A stretch of DNA of 26,734 nt, from the NCBI RefSeq assembly GCF_000721705.1, contig NZ_JOJL01000062.1, positions 1-26,734 on the forward strand. Direction: 5' to 3'. This document shows, piece after piece, positions 1 through 9,474 of this stretch (positions are counted from its first letter, which is position 1; each line of letters begins with the position of its first letter). The DNA comes from Actinoplanes subtropicus (lineage in GTDB: Bacteria > Actinomycetota > Actinomycetes > Mycobacteriales > Micromonosporaceae). The notes under the pieces were generated by a model. The model had not been told where the DNA came from. It did not search any database and worked only from the letters and a program-made list of their open reading frames with translations. Position numbers and translations under genes: made by a program.

Positions 1-60
1 GGGTGGGGGCCGCGGGGGCCGCGGGGGCCGGGCTGGGGGCCGCGGGGGCCGCGGGGGCCG
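1..60. repeat. 30-bp tandem duplication of GC-rich 9-bp units inside the leuS-like gene
   Basis: Bases 1-30 and 31-60 are identical at 29 of 30 positions (only the third base differs). Each copy contains near-perfect 9-bp units of the GGGGGCCGC type. Both periods are multiples of three, so the repeat keeps the leuS reading frame and encodes alternating Ala-Ala-Pro. It reaches the window edge, so the full copy number is unknown. Confidence 0.85.
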
Positions 61-1426
61 CCGGAGCCGGGGTGGCGGCGCGGGTGGAGAGGCTCAGGGC
101 TCGGGTCAGGAAGCGGATCGAGCCGCCGGGGGAGACGTCGGCCCAGTCGATGTCGTCCTCGGGTGGGCCGGCGAAAATTATCGACACGCGGACCGCGTCG
201 ACGCCGTAGCGGTTCAGTTGGCCGGCCAGGTCGACGATGTTGCCCCTGGTCTTGCTCATCGCGGCGCCGTTCAGGAGCACCTGGCCCTGCGTGATCAGCG
301 AGCGGAACGGCTCGTCGAAGGCGATCAGGCCCAGGTCGTACAGGACCTTGGTGAAGAAGCGCGCGTACAGCAGATGCGACACCGCATGCTCCGTGCCGCC
401 GATGTAGTGGTCGACCGGGCGCACCCGCTCCGGGTCGAACGGGCCCTCCTCGTACGACGGATTCGGGTAGCGCAGGAAATACCACGACGAGTCGACGAAC
501 GTGTCCATCGTGTCGGTGTCGCGCTCGGCCGGCCCGCCGCATTTCGGGCAGTCGACCGCCACCCACTCCGCGGCCGCCGCCAGCGGCGACCGGCCGGGCG
601 GCGCCAGCTCGGCACCGCGCAACGACGGCAGCGAAACCGGCAGCTGATCGTCGGGCACCGGCACCTCGCCACAGGCCGGGCAGTGCACGATCGGGATCGG
701 GCACCCCCAGTACCGCTGCCGCGAGATCAGCCAGTCGTGCAGCCGCAGCCCATCGGAAGAGCGGCCGATCCAGTTGCGCTGCATGGTCAACACGTGCGAA
801 GGCCAGTGCCCTCGCAGCCGGTCGATGTCGTCCAGCAGCCGGTCCGCGTACTCAGTGATCTTGAAGAACCACTGGGTCAGCGACCGCTGCGTGACCGCCG
901 TGCCGCAGCGCTCGCACCGGCCGCCCACGACCTGCTCGTTCGCCAGCACCGTGCGGTCGGCCGGGCACCAGTTGACCGCCGCCTCCGCCCGGTACGCCAG
1001 GCCGCGCTCGAAGAACCGCAGGAACAGCCACTGCGTCCACCGGTAGTACGCCGGATCGCTGGTGTGCAGCCGGGTCCGCCAGTCGGCCGAGATCGCGTAG
1101 CGGCGCAGCGAGGCCGCCTGGGTCTCGACATTCGCGTACGTCCACTCCGCCGGGTGCAGCCCCCGCTTGATCGCCGCGTTCTCGGCCGGCAGCCCGAACG
1201 AATCCCAGCCGACCGGCTGCAGCACCTGGAAACCGCGCAACCGCCAGTACCGCGCGATGGCGTCGCCGATCGCATACACCTCCGCGTGCCCCATGTGCAG
1301 GTCGCCGGACGGATAGGCGAACATCGGCACGACGTAGCGGTCGACCTGGGAAGGCGAAAAGAGACGCGACGACTCCCAGACCGGTCCCCAGCGGTCCTCG
1401 ATTGCGCGGAAGTCGTAGCCCGTCAT
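1..1426 (-). CDS. leuS: Leucyl-tRNA synthetase homologue lacking the CP1 editing domain (3' end outside window)
   Basis: Class Ia aminoacyl-tRNA synthetase that would charge tRNA-Leu. 475 residues are visible and the C-terminus runs off the left edge. Seen: HMGH (the HIGH signature) at residues 44-47, a Cys-rich zinc module around 180-200, the SRQRYWG catalytic block near 235-241, the DSSWYFLRY and GGTEHA motifs, and MSKTRGN (the KMSKS loop) at 390-396. In normal LeuRS about 190-200 residues of CP1 editing domain separate NWIGRS from the DWxxSRQRYWG block. Here they are joined by only about five residues (S223-R228) in one continuous frame. The insert often found just before KMSKS is also absent. 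Residues ~452-475 are Ala/Pro-rich. The ATG at 1426 fits the family N-terminus, but no clear ribosome-binding site is seen. It lies 9 bp after a small gene in the hut operon, so it may be co-transcribed. Whether another, full-length LeuRS exists in the genome cannot be seen. Symbol used as family name only. Confidence 0.9.
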   Translation of the reverse strand, partial: MTGYDFRAIEDRWGPVWESSRLFSPSQVDRYVVPMFAYPSGDLHMGHAEVYAIGDAIARYWRLRGFQVLQPVGWDSFGLPAENAAIKRGLHPAEWTYANVETQAASLRRYAISADWRTRLHTSDPAYYRWTQWLFLRFFERGLAYRAEAAVNWCPADRTVLANEQVVGGRCERCGTAVTQRSLTQWFFKITEYADRLLDDIDRLRGHWPSHVLTMQRNWIGRSSDGLRLHDWLISRQRYWGCPIPIVHCPACGEVPVPDDQLPVSLPSLRGAELAPPGRSPLAAAAEWVAVDCPKCGGPAERDTDTMDTFVDSSWYFLRYPNPSYEEGPFDPERVRPVDHYIGGTEHAVSHLLYARFFTKVLYDLGLIAFDEPFRSLITQGQVLLNGAAMSKTRGNIVDLAGQLNRYGVDAVRVSIIFAGPPEDDIDWADVSPGGSIRFLTRALSLSTRAATPAPAAPAAPAAPSPAPAAPAAPT

Positions 1427-1435
1427 GCCGGGACG

Positions 1436-1750
1436 TTAGCGCCGGACCGTCGCCGCCCGCCTCCCTTTTCTCGCCTGCCGGAGCACTCGCACCGCAAAGC
1501 CGGGCCGGAGCAGCGCCGAGGGCGGGTCGACCAGGTGCTGCACCCCGGTGGCGACCCGGTAGATCGAGGCGTCCACCTGGGACGCGTAGGTGACCTGCCG
1601 CGCGTACCAGTTCCGCAGCCCGATCCCGCGCGGGCGTGGCCCCGTCGTACCGGGGAAGGTGAAGTCTCCACCGACGGCGGACTGCCAGGGCATGTCGTTG
1701 ACCTTCGCGACGGCCGCGTAGAACTCCCGGACCATCGCGACGTCGTCCAC
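1436..1750 (-). CDS. Small hypothetical protein between hutH and the LeuRS homologue
   Basis: 104 residues from a GTG at 1750; an ATG five codons downstream is an alternative start. No family is recognised with confidence. The N-terminus (DVAMVREFYAAVAKV) faintly resembles the first helix of NTF2/SnoaL-like proteins, which is only a hint. It contains an aromatic patch (LRNWYARQV) and ends in a very basic tail (ARKGRRAATVRR). Codon use is strongly G/C at third positions for most of its length, supporting a real gene; the last dozen codons (AGA, AAA, AGG) are less typical. No signal peptide or membrane segment is apparent. It sits 13 bp after hutH and 9 bp before the LeuRS start, so the three are probably on one transcript. 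A truncated or frameshifted C-terminus is possible. Confidence 0.6.
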   Translation of the reverse strand: MDDVAMVREFYAAVAKVNDMPWQSAVGGDFTFPGTTGPRPRGIGLRNWYARQVTYASQVDASIYRVATGVQHLVDPPSALLRPGFAVRVLRQARKGRRAATVRR

Positions 1751-1763
1751 AGTGGGTAGTTAA

Positions 1764-3299
1764 CTACAGCAGCTCCCCGATTTCTGCCTCGATGGTCGCC
1801 CGCAGCTCGCGGCCCGAGATCACCGCTCGGGCGTTCTCCAGCACCGGCGCGAGGAAGATGTCCGGCCCCGGTGCGCCGGCGAAGGGCGCGACCGCGGCGA
1901 TCGCGAGCCGCCCGGCCGGCGACGGGGTGAGCGGCGCCCGCAGCTGCAACCCGCGCACCGCGCTGATCAGCTCGACCGCGAGCAGGCTGGTCAGGTTGTC
2001 CAGCACCGTACGCAGCTTCTTGGTGGCGGCCCAGCCCATCGAGACGTGGTCCTCCTGCATGCCGCTGGTCGGCAGCGAGTCGGCCGACGCCGGCACGGCC
2101 AGCCGCCGGTTCTCCGCGACGATCCCGGCCGCCGTGTACTGGGCGATCATCAGGCCCGAGTTGACCCCGGCGTCGGGGGAGAGGAACGGCGGCAATTCGC
2201 GGGAGCGGGTGACGTCGAGCAGCCGGTCGACCCGGCGCTCGGCGATCGAGCCGACCTCGGCGGCGGCGATGGCCAGGAAGTCGGCGGCGAACGCCAGCGG
2301 CTCGCCGTGGAAGTTGCCGGTCGACTCGACCTGGCCGTTCGGCAGCACCACCGGGTTGTCCACCACCGAGACCAGCTCCCGGGCGGCCACCTGGGCGGCG
2401 AAGTCCAACGTGTCCCGGGCCGCGCCGGCCACCTGCGGCGCGCAGCGCATCGAGTACGCGTCCTGCACCGCGTGCGCCAGGTCGTCCCGGTGCGAGTCCA
2501 TGACCTCCGATTGCTGTAGGAGGTTCCGGATGTTGGCGGCCGAGGCGGCCTGACCCGGGTGCGGCCGGATCGCGTGCAGTTCGGGGCGGAACGGCCGCTC
2601 CGAGCCGAGCATCGCCTCGATCGCCAGCGCCGCGGTCACGTCGGCCATCGCGAACAGGTGCCGGCAGTCGTCCAGCGCGAGCAGCAGCATGCCGAGCATC
2701 CCGTCGGTGCCGTTGATCAGCGCGAGACCCTCCTTGGCGGCCAGGTCGAGCGGCGTCAGCCCGGCGGTGCGCAGCGCCTCGGCCGCGGCCACCCGCTCGC
2801 CGTCCTTGCCGAGCACCCAGCCCTCGCCGAGCAGCACCAGCGCGCAGTGCGCGAGCGGCGCCAGGTCGCCGGAGGCGCCGAGCGAGCCGTGCTCCGGCAC
2901 CCACGGCGTGATGTCGTGGTTGAGCAGGTCGGCCAGCCCCTGCGCGAGCACCGGCCGGATGCCGGAGTGGCCGAGCGCGAGCGAGCGCAACCGCAGCAGC
3001 ATCATCGCGCGGACCACCTCGCGCGGCATCGGCGCGCCGATCCCGGCCGCGTGCGAGCGGATCAGCGCGTGCTGCAGCTCGGCCCGGCGCTCGGGCGCGA
3101 CGAAGGTGCCGGCGAGCGCGCCGAACCCGGTGGTGACGCCGTAGACCGGGCGGCCGGACTCCTCGATCCGGTCGACGATGGCCCGGCTGGTGGCCATGGC
3201 CTCGACGGTGGCGGGGGCGATCTCGACCCGGGCGTCGCCGCGGGCTACGGCGGCGACGTCGGCGGGGGTGACGCCGGTGGGCTGAACGGTGACGATCAT
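1764..3299 (-). CDS. hutH: Histidine ammonia-lyase (histidase)
   Basis: First step of histidine breakdown: non-oxidative removal of ammonia from L-histidine to give trans-urocanate, in the cytoplasm. 511 residues, the usual length for the family. The Ala-Ser-Gly triad that self-cyclises to the MIO electrophile is at 142-144 in [14 protein letters not shown]. The catalytic tyrosine region [10 protein letters not shown] has Tyr at 53. The start ATG at 3299 overlaps the hutI stop as ATGA, showing translational coupling. It is the last of the recognisable hut enzymes in the operon, although it catalyses the first reaction. MIO enzymes also include tyrosine and phenylalanine ammonia-lyases, but the neighbours make histidase by far the most likely. 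Confidence 0.97.
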   Translation of the reverse strand: MIVTVQPTGVTPADVAAVARGDARVEIAPATVEAMATSRAIVDRIEESGRPVYGVTTGFGALAGTFVAPERRAELQHALIRSHAAGIGAPMPREVVRAMMLLRLRSLALGHSGIRPVLAQGLADLLNHDITPWVPEHGSLGASGDLAPLAHCALVLLGEGWVLGKDGERVAAAEALRTAGLTPLDLAAKEGLALINGTDGMLGMLLLALDDCRHLFAMADVTAALAIEAMLGSERPFRPELHAIRPHPGQAASAANIRNLLQQSEVMDSHRDDLAHAVQDAYSMRCAPQVAGAARDTLDFAAQVAARELVSVVDNPVVLPNGQVESTGNFHGEPLAFAADFLAIAAAEVGSIAERRVDRLLDVTRSRELPPFLSPDAGVNSGLMIAQYTAAGIVAENRRLAVPASADSLPTSGMQEDHVSMGWAATKKLRTVLDNLTSLLAVELISAVRGLQLRAPLTPSPAGRLAIAAVAPFAGAPGPDIFLAPVLENARAVISGRELRATIEAEIGELL

Positions 3300-4438
3300 T
3301 GAAGAACTCCGTTGTGCAGAACGCTTCGGATCAGGGGGACGCCCGGCCGGTAGGCCAGGTGCAGGTAGGAGGGCGCGTCCAGGACGATCAGGTCGGCCCG
3401 TGCCCCGGCGCGCAGCACCCCGATGTCGTCGCGGCGCAGCGCGCGTGCCCCACCGGCGGTCGCGGCGTGCACGGCCTCGGCGGGGGTCATTCGCATTTCC
3501 CGTACGGCGAGCGCGATGCAGAACGGCATCGACGACGTGTACGACGAGCCCGGGTTGCAGTCCGTGGCGAGCGCGACGGTCACGCCCGCGTCGAGCAGCC
3601 GGCGCGCGTCCGGATAGGGCGACCGGGTGGAGAACTCGGCGCCGGGCAGCAGCGTGGCAACGGTGTCCGACCCGGCCAGCGCGTCCACATCGGAGTCGCT
3701 GAGATGCGTGCAGTGGTCGGCACTCGCGGCGCCCATCTCGACCGCCAGCTGCACGCCCGGCCCCGGCCCGAGCTGGTTGCCGTGCACCCGCAGGCCGAGC
3801 CCGGCGTCGCGCCCCGCGGCCAGGACCGTGCGCGCCTGGTCCTCGTCGAAGGCCCCGCGCTCACAGAAAACATCCATCCATTTGGCGTACGGCTTCGCCG
3901 CGGCGAGCATCGGGCCGCACACCATCGCCACGTACCGCCAGGGGTCGTCGGCGTGCTCGGCCGGGACGACGTGTGCCCCGAGGAGCGTGGTCTCGTCGGT
4001 GAACTCCCGGGCGATCCGCAGCAGCCGCGCCTCGTCGTCGACGGTCAGCCCGTACCCACTCTTGATCTCGATGGTCGTGGTGCCCTGCCCGCGGGCCTCG
4101 GCGATCAGGTGGGCGGTCGCCTCGCGCAGCTGGTCGTCGGTCGCCGTCCGGGTCGCGCCGACGGTGGTGCGGATGCCGCCGCCGGTGTACGGCCGGCCGG
4201 CCATCCGCGCGCCGAACTCGGCCGCGCGGTCCCCGGCGAAGACGAGGTGGGTGTGGCTGTCCACGAACCCGGGCAGCACCGCCGCGCCGCCCACGTCGAT
4301 CCGGCGGTCCCCGGCGGGCGCGTGGAAGCTCGGCCCGACCCAGCCGATCCGCGCGCCGTCGACCAGCACGGCCGCCTTCGTGAGCGGCGGGCCGTCGTTG
4401 GTGACCAGTTCGCCGATGTTGTCGATGAGCAGCGTCAT
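3296..4438 (-). CDS. hutI: Imidazolonepropionase
   Basis: Hydrolyses 4-imidazolone-5-propionate to N-formimino-L-glutamate, the third step of the pathway. 380 residues from the ATG at 4438; longer upstream open frame is antisense to hutF and was discarded. Amidohydrolase fold with metal-binding HTH at 62-64 ([11 protein letters not shown]), the IEIKSGYGL substrate-binding segment, a metal histidine in LRVHGNQLG, and the late aspartate in [10 protein letters not shown]. The start overlaps the hutF stop (ATGA) and the stop overlaps the hutH start (ATGA). No truncation or missing motif is seen. Confidence 0.96.
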   Translation of the reverse strand: MTLLIDNIGELVTNDGPPLTKAAVLVDGARIGWVGPSFHAPAGDRRIDVGGAAVLPGFVDSHTHLVFAGDRAAEFGARMAGRPYTGGGIRTTVGATRTATDDQLREATAHLIAEARGQGTTTIEIKSGYGLTVDDEARLLRIAREFTDETTLLGAHVVPAEHADDPWRYVAMVCGPMLAAAKPYAKWMDVFCERGAFDEDQARTVLAAGRDAGLGLRVHGNQLGPGPGVQLAVEMGAASADHCTHLSDSDVDALAGSDTVATLLPGAEFSTRSPYPDARRLLDAGVTVALATDCNPGSSYTSSMPFCIALAVREMRMTPAEAVHAATAGGARALRRDDIGVLRAGARADLIVLDAPSYLHLAYRPGVPLIRSVLHNGVLQ

Positions 4439-5727
4439 GCGATCGCCCCGCGAATGGCCGACGCGAGCGCGCTCGGCACGTCGATGGCGGTGTGCCGCCG
4501 GTCGGCGACCACGTGCCGCCCGTCCACGACGACGTCGCTGATGTCGGCGGCGGTGGCCGCGAGCAGCGCGCCCTCGGGCTCGGCGCCGGTGGTGCGCCCG
4601 GAATCCAGGCGTACGCAGATCAGGTCGGCCCGCTTGCCGACCGCGATCTCGCCGGCGTCGTCCCAGCCGATCGCCCGGTGGTTGGCCGCGGCCGCGATCA
4701 GCTCGGCCACCGTGAACCGGCCGCGCCGACGGCTGGCCAGGCGCTCGTTCATCTCCAGCGCGCGGGCCTCCTCGAACGGGTCGATCACCGCGTGGCTGTC
4801 GCTGCCGAGCGAGAGCGGCGAGCCGGCGTCGGCCAGGTCGCGCGCCCGCCCGATGCCGTCGGCCAGGTCGCGTTCGGTGGTCGGGCACATGCAGATCCCG
4901 GTGCCGCTGCCGCCGAGCAGCTTGACGTCCGGATCGGTGACGTGGGTGGCGTGCACCGCGGTCAGGTGCGGGCCGAGGACGCCGTGCCGGTCGAGCAGTT
5001 CGGTGGGGGAGCAGCCGTGCACCGCCCGGCACTGCTCGTTCTCGGCCGGCTGCTCGGAGAGGTGGATGTGCAGGGGACGGCGATCGGCCAACTCGCCGAG
5101 GTGGTGCGCCGGGACCGCCCGTACGGAGTGAATTGCCGCACCCACCCGAGCGTGCGGCGCGGCGGAAAGCCCGGCCACCCGCGAAGCCCAGCGTTGCGGA
5201 TCGCCGTCGCCGAAGCGGCGCTGGACGCCCTCCAGCGGCCGGCCGTCCACCCCGGACTGCAGGTAGAGCGTGTCGAGCAGGGTGATCCGGATGCCGGCCT
5301 CGCGGGCCGCCTCGATCAGCGCGTGGCCCATCGCGTTGGGATCGTGGTACGGGGTGCCGTCCGGCCCGTGGTGCAGGTAGTGGAACTCACCCACCGCGGT
5401 GATCCCGGAGAGCGCCATTTCCGCATATGTCGCCCGAGCCAGCCGCAGGTAGCTGTCCGGGTCGAGGGCGGCGGCGACCCGGTACATTTCCTCGCGCCAG
5501 GTCCAGAATGTGCCCCGGTCGGCATAGGTGCGCCCGCGCAGCGCCCGGTGGAAGGCGTGTGAGTGGGCGTTCGCCATCCCCGGCAGCACGAGCCCCGGCA
5601 GCCGAATATCCGCTTCACCCGACGAATCCGGATTTATCGCTGTGAAGCGCCCATCTGTCGCCTCGATGCGGACATTTCGCGCCACGCCGGTGCCTAGCCA
5701 GCAGTAGTCCGCGTGGTAGATGGTCAC
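4435..5727 (-). CDS. hutF: Formimidoylglutamate deiminase
   Basis: Zinc-dependent amidohydrolase that converts N-formimino-L-glutamate to N-formyl-L-glutamate and ammonia, the branch that avoids one-step hydrolysis to formamide. 430 residues from a GTG at 5727 that overlaps the upstream gene's stop (GTGA). Seen: metal-binding HSHAFHR (His55, His57), the internal [11 protein letters not shown] motif with its metal histidine, and the C-terminal [12 protein letters not shown] aspartate. Its stop overlaps the hutI start. Its presence predicts that a formylglutamate hydrolase must also exist; the adjacent M20-type hydrolase is the candidate. Confidence 0.95.
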   Translation of the reverse strand: MTIYHADYCWLGTGVARNVRIEATDGRFTAINPDSSGEADIRLPGLVLPGMANAHSHAFHRALRGRTYADRGTFWTWREEMYRVAAALDPDSYLRLARATYAEMALSGITAVGEFHYLHHGPDGTPYHDPNAMGHALIEAAREAGIRITLLDTLYLQSGVDGRPLEGVQRRFGDGDPQRWASRVAGLSAAPHARVGAAIHSVRAVPAHHLGELADRRPLHIHLSEQPAENEQCRAVHGCSPTELLDRHGVLGPHLTAVHATHVTDPDVKLLGGSGTGICMCPTTERDLADGIGRARDLADAGSPLSLGSDSHAVIDPFEEARALEMNERLASRRRGRFTVAELIAAAANHRAIGWDDAGEIAVGKRADLICVRLDSGRTTGAEPEGALLAATAADISDVVVDGRHVVADRRHTAIDVPSALASAIRGAIA

Positions 5728-6902
5728 GTCAGCTCCCGCAGGACGGTGGCCAGCGCGTCCACCCCGGAGGCACAGTCCCCGGGCTCGGCGAACTCGGCGG
5801 GCGAGTGCGAGATCCCGGTCGGGTTGCGGACGAACAGCATCGCGGTCGGCACCTTCGCCGACAGCACGCCCGCGTCGTGCCCGGCGCTGGTCGGCAGGAT
5901 CGGCGCGTCGCCCAGCATCGCCGAGAGCCGGCCGGCGAGCGCGGTGTCGAAGGTGACCTCCTCGCTGATCGACTCGGCGGTCACCACCACCTCGGTACCG
6001 TCCCGGCCGGCCCGCTCGGTCGCCCGCTTCACCACCGCGTCGACCACCGCGTCCATCGTCGGGGTGTCCGCCGCCCGCGCGTCCAGCCAGCCGCGCACCA
6101 GCGACGGGATCGCGTTGGTGGCGTTCGGCTCGACCTCGACCCGGGCCATCGTCGCGTGCGCGCCGGCCAGCCGGGCCTCCTTGTTCGCCGCCAGCACCGT
6201 GTACGCGAAGGTCAGCATCGGGTCGCGCCGGTCCGCCATCCGGGTGGTGCCGGCGTGGTCCCCGTGCCCGGTGAAGTCGAACCGCCAGCGCCCGTGCGGC
6301 CAGATCGCGCTGGCCACCCCCACGGGCGCCTCGAGTTGCCGTCCTTGCTCTATGTGAAGCTCGACCAAGGCCCCGATCCGGCTGGTCAGCCCCGGCAGCG
6401 GCCCGGCCGGCGTCGCTCCGAGTGCTTCGCCGAAGGTGACCCCGTCACGGTCGGTGAGGGCGGCCGCCCGGGCCGGCTCGATCGCCCCGGTGAGCAGCCG
6501 GGAGCCGAGGCAGGGCAGCCCGAACCGGCCGCCCTCCTCCTCGACGAAGGCCACCACGGCGATCGGCTTGGCCGGCGTGTACCCGGCCGCGCGCAACTGG
6601 TCGATGGCGAGGAACGCGCTGACGATGCCGAGCGGGCCGTCGTAGCCGCCACCGTGCGGGACCGAGTCGAAGTGCGAGCCGGTCAGCACGGCGTCGCGGC
6701 CCCACTGGTCGCCCCACCAGGCGAACAGGTTGCCGTTGCCGTCGTCGGTGACCGGCATGTCGCGGCGGTGCGCCTGATTGCGGAACCAGTCGCGCAGCAC
6801 GAGCTCCGGCTGCTCCAACGCGTACCGCATATAGCCGCCGCTGCTCACCCGGCCGATCGCTTCGATCTCGGACCAGAGGGCCGAGAAGACCTTCGCGCTC
6901 AT
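5724..6902 (-). CDS. M20-family amidohydrolase (allantoate/N-carbamoyl amidohydrolase type), likely formylglutamate hydrolase of the hut pathway
   Basis: 392 residues, the usual size of AllC/hydantoinase-carbamoylase enzymes, which cleave N-carbamoyl or related amide groups with two metal ions. Likely metal ligands are His77 (GSHFDSV), Asp88 (GGGYDGPLG), Glu122/123 (VEEEGGRFG), His183 (ELHIEQG) and His366 (GISHSPAEF). Start ATG at 6902 overlaps the hutU stop; its own stop overlaps the hutF start. By sequence it would be called allantoate amidohydrolase. However, no purine or allantoin gene is nearby, it sits between hutU and hutF, and no hutG is present. I infer that it releases formate from N-formylglutamate, completing the path to glutamate. 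A similar gene order occurs, as I recall, in Streptomyces hut clusters. Confidence 0.85.
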   Translation of the reverse strand: MSAKVFSALWSEIEAIGRVSSGGYMRYALEQPELVLRDWFRNQAHRRDMPVTDDGNGNLFAWWGDQWGRDAVLTGSHFDSVPHGGGYDGPLGIVSAFLAIDQLRAAGYTPAKPIAVVAFVEEEGGRFGLPCLGSRLLTGAIEPARAAALTDRDGVTFGEALGATPAGPLPGLTSRIGALVELHIEQGRQLEAPVGVASAIWPHGRWRFDFTGHGDHAGTTRMADRRDPMLTFAYTVLAANKEARLAGAHATMARVEVEPNATNAIPSLVRGWLDARAADTPTMDAVVDAVVKRATERAGRDGTEVVVTAESISEEVTFDTALAGRLSAMLGDAPILPTSAGHDAGVLSAKVPTAMLFVRNPTGISHSPAEFAEPGDCASGVDALATVLRELT

Positions 6903-8530
6903 CGGGCCATCGGAATGTGTACGCCGGCGGCCGCGGCCGAGTCGTAGCCGGCATCTACGTGCCGGATCACCCCCATGCCGGGATCGTTGGTCAGCACCCG
7001 CTCGATCTTCTCGCCGGCGAGCGCGGTGCCGTCGGCGACGCAGACCTGACCGGCGTGGATCGAGCGGCCGATGCCCACCCCGCCGCCGTGGTGGATCGAC
7101 ACCCAGGACGCGCCGCTGGCGGTGTTGATCAGGGCGTTCAGCAGCGGCCAGTCGGCGATCGCGTCCGAGCCGTCGAGCATCGACTCGGTCTCCCGGTACG
7201 GCGAGGCCACCGACCCGGCGTCGAGGTGGTCCCGGCCGATGACGATCGGGGCGCTGATCTCGCCCCGGCCGACCATCTCGTTGAACCGGACGCCGGCCTT
7301 GTCCCGCTCGCCGTAGCCGAGCCAGCAGATCCGGGCGGGCAGCCCCTGGAAGGCGACCCGCTCGCCGGCCATCTTGATCCAGCGGGCCAGCGCCTCGTTC
7401 TCCGGGAAGAGATCGAGGACCGCCTTGTCGGTGGCGGCGATGTCCTTCGGGTCGCCGGAGAGGGCGGCCCAGCGGAACGGGCCCTTGCCCTCGGCGAACA
7501 GCGGGCGGATGTACGCGGGGACGAAGCCGGGGAAGTCGAAGGCGCGCTCGAAGCCGCCCAGCTTGGCCTCGCCGCGGATGGAGTTGCCGTAGTCGAAGAC
7601 CTCGGCGCCGTCGTCCAGGAAGCCGACCATGGCGGCAACGTGCCGTGCCATGGAGGCGCGCGCCCGATCGGTGAATTCTTCCGATTTTGTCCGCGCATAT
7701 TCCGCCGCGTCCGACAACTCCACGCCGACCGGGATGTAGCTCAGCGGGTCGTGGGCGCTGGTCTGGTCGGTCACGATGTCGATCTCGACCCCCCGCTGCC
7801 GGAGCTCCGGGAAGATCACCGCGGCGTTGCCGACCACGCCGATCGAGATGGGCGATTTTTCGGATTTAGCGGTTACGGCTTGGTTTATTGCGTCATCGAG
7901 GTTATCGGCGATGACATCGAGATATCTGGTGTCGACCCGGCGCTGGAGACGGGAGCGATCGATGTCGACGATCAGGCAGACGCCACCGTTCATGGTCACC
8001 GCGAGCGGCTGCGCCCCGCCCATGCCCCCGCACCCGGCGGTCAGCGTGAGCGTGCCGGCCAGCGTGCCGCCGAACCGCTTGGCGGCGACCGCGGCGAACG
8101 TCTCGTAGGTGCCCTGCAGGATCCCCTGGGTGCCGATGTAGATCCACGAGCCCGCGGTCATCTGCCCGTACATGGTCAGTCCGAGTTTCTCCAGCCGGCG
8201 GAACTCCGGCCAGGTCGCCCAGTCGCCGACCAGGTTCGAATTCGCGATCAGCACGCGCGGCGCCCACTCGTGCGTGCGGAACACTCCGACCGGCTTGCCG
8301 GACTGGACGAGCAGCGTCTCGTCGCCCTTGAGCGTGTCCAGCTCGCGGACGATCGCGTGGTAGGACGGCCAGTCGCGGGCCGCCTTGCCGGTACCGCCGT
8401 AGACCACCAGATCCTGCGGCCTTTCGGCCACGTCGGGATCGAGGTTGTTCATCAACATCCGCTTGGCGGCCTCTTGCGGCCACCCCATTGCGGTGTACGC
8501 CGTGCCGCGCGCGGCTCGGATCTCGGACAT
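6899..8530 (-). CDS. hutU: Urocanate hydratase (urocanase)
   Basis: Adds water to urocanate to give 4-imidazolone-5-propionate, using tightly bound NAD+ as an electrophile. 543 residues, near the usual ~550. Seen: the N-terminal [15 protein letters not shown] and [13 protein letters not shown] segments, the NAD-binding glycine-rich [15 protein letters not shown], and the C-terminal [17 protein letters not shown] block, all diagnostic. The start is ATG at 8530, preceded by AGGGAGG about 8 bases upstream; the frame extends further upstream but into rpiR-antiparallel nonsense. It begins 13 bp after the regulator's stop, and its stop overlaps the following amidohydrolase start (ATGA). Confidence 0.97.
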   Translation of the reverse strand: MSEIRAARGTAYTAMGWPQEAAKRMLMNNLDPDVAERPQDLVVYGGTGKAARDWPSYHAIVRELDTLKGDETLLVQSGKPVGVFRTHEWAPRVLIANSNLVGDWATWPEFRRLEKLGLTMYGQMTAGSWIYIGTQGILQGTYETFAAVAAKRFGGTLAGTLTLTAGCGGMGGAQPLAVTMNGGVCLIVDIDRSRLQRRVDTRYLDVIADNLDDAINQAVTAKSEKSPISIGVVGNAAVIFPELRQRGVEIDIVTDQTSAHDPLSYIPVGVELSDAAEYARTKSEEFTDRARASMARHVAAMVGFLDDGAEVFDYGNSIRGEAKLGGFERAFDFPGFVPAYIRPLFAEGKGPFRWAALSGDPKDIAATDKAVLDLFPENEALARWIKMAGERVAFQGLPARICWLGYGERDKAGVRFNEMVGRGEISAPIVIGRDHLDAGSVASPYRETESMLDGSDAIADWPLLNALINTASGASWVSIHHGGGVGIGRSIHAGQVCVADGTALAGEKIERVLTNDPGMGVIRHVDAGYDSAAAAGVHIPMAR

Positions 8531-8543
8531 CTTCGTCGCCTCC

Positions 8544-9383
8544 CTATGCCGTGAAAATGTGCCGCCGAGCGGCCATCGCCTCGAACTCCTCCAGCCGGCG
8601 CTGCGCCGGCTCGGGTGCCGCGTCGCACATCGCCTGCAGCAGCACCATGGCCATCGCCATCGGGCCGGTGTGCAGGTCGAAGACGAGCTGCGTGCCGACC
8701 GCCGCGGGCAGCACCACGTCGGCCCGCTCGGCGACGGGGCTGACCGCCGAGTCGGTGATCGCGACCACCGCCAGCCCGGCCTGCTTGGCCTCGGCGATCG
8801 CCTCCAGGGACTCGCGCGGATACCGCGGGAGCACCACGGCCAGCATCGCATCGGCGCCGGCCGCCCGCGCCTGATCCAGCCGGTCGGCCAGCGAGGTGCC
8901 GCCGGAGTCCAGGACGCGTACGTCCGGATGAACTTTCGCCGCGAAATACCCGAAATATCCGGCCAAGGGTGCGGCGGCCCGCAGCCCGAGCACCGGCAGC
9001 GGCCGGCTCGCGATCAGCAACTCGGCCGCCCGCTCGACGTCGTCCAGCCGGGCGAGCTGATCGTGCAGGCGGGCCAGGTGCTCCGCCTCGGCCCGCACCG
9101 CGAGCTGCATGGCGTTGCCCTCGGCCCGGCTCTCCGGCGCGTCCCCGGTGAGCTCCCGCAGCTGCCGGCGTAGCGCGGGATAGCCCTCATAGCCGAGCGC
9201 CATCGCGAACCGCGTCACCGATGGCTGACTGACCCCGGCGAGATCGGCCACCTCCGCCGCGGAGAGATACGCCGCCTTCCCCGCATGCTCGACCAGGCAG
9301 TGCGCGATGCGGCGCTGGGTGGGCGTGAGCCGAGCGCCGTGAAAGAGGTCGAGAACACTCTTGGCGGCATCCCCATTCACCAC
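8544..9383 (-). CDS. MurR/RpiR-family transcriptional regulator with SIS domain, probable hut regulator
   Basis: 279 residues. The N-terminal helix-turn-helix (about 18-80) includes [21 protein letters not shown]. The C-terminal sugar-isomerase-type SIS domain (about 115-250) usually binds a small, often phosphorylated, ligand and drives dimerisation. Two adjacent GTG codons (9383, 9380) can start it, and neither has a good ribosome-binding site, so leaderless translation is possible. It is the first gene of the hut operon, 13 bp before hutU, which suggests that it controls its own operon and responds to a pathway intermediate such as urocanate. That ligand is inference; SIS-domain regulators are not the usual hut regulators (HutC is GntR-type, HutP an RNA-binding antiterminator). 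Confidence 0.88.
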   Translation of the reverse strand: MVNGDAAKSVLDLFHGARLTPTQRRIAHCLVEHAGKAAYLSAAEVADLAGVSQPSVTRFAMALGYEGYPALRRQLRELTGDAPESRAEGNAMQLAVRAEAEHLARLHDQLARLDDVERAAELLIASRPLPVLGLRAAAPLAGYFGYFAAKVHPDVRVLDSGGTSLADRLDQARAAGADAMLAVVLPRYPRESLEAIAEAKQAGLAVVAITDSAVSPVAERADVVLPAAVGTQLVFDLHTGPMAMAMVLLQAMCDAAPEPAQRRLEEFEAMAARRHIFTA

Positions 9384-9389
9384 CGCAGC

Positions 9390-9399
9390 TTATGCATAA
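9390..9399. promoter_or_regulatory. AT-rich palindrome upstream of the hut operon, candidate operator
   Basis: TTATGCATAA is a perfect 10-bp palindrome 7 bases before the rpiR start, followed on the plus strand by AAACTTTCA. It stands out in GC-rich DNA and lies where an autoregulatory repressor would block transcription. Assignment to the RpiR protein is inference. No convincing -35/-10 pair was placed. Confidence 0.4.
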
Positions 9400-9474
9400 A
9401 AACTTTCACGCGCTAGGCCCTGGCGGCCGTATATTTGTCTTGCGCCTACTGGGCATGAGACTGCTCTGCAAGGA

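Noticed and set aside
1..60. CRISPR-like array
   Set aside because: The units are 9 and 30 bp, directly adjacent, with no unique spacers, and translate in frame within leuS.
721..781. Explanation of the missing LeuRS CP1 domain by a frameshift or stop
   Set aside because: The codons on both sides and through the junction were translated by hand and stay in one open frame with conserved sequence at each side, so it is an in-frame absence.
218..1759. Long plus-strand open frame opposite leuS and the small gene
   Set aside because: Arg/Pro/Val-rich low-complexity translation on the antisense of clearly conserved LeuRS motifs; a GC-rich shadow frame.
1423..2904. 493-residue minus-strand open frame overlapping hutH
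   Set aside because: Same strand but a different frame from intact hutH; the translation is GC-shadow Arg/Gly/Ala sequence.
4439..5032. Upstream extension of the hutI reading frame
   Set aside because: Arg-rich nonsense overlapping hutF; family N-terminus and the ATGA coupling place the start at 4438.
8531..8851. Upstream extension of the hutU reading frame
   Set aside because: Overlaps the RpiR gene in another frame; the AGGGAGG site and family N-terminus fix the start at 8530.
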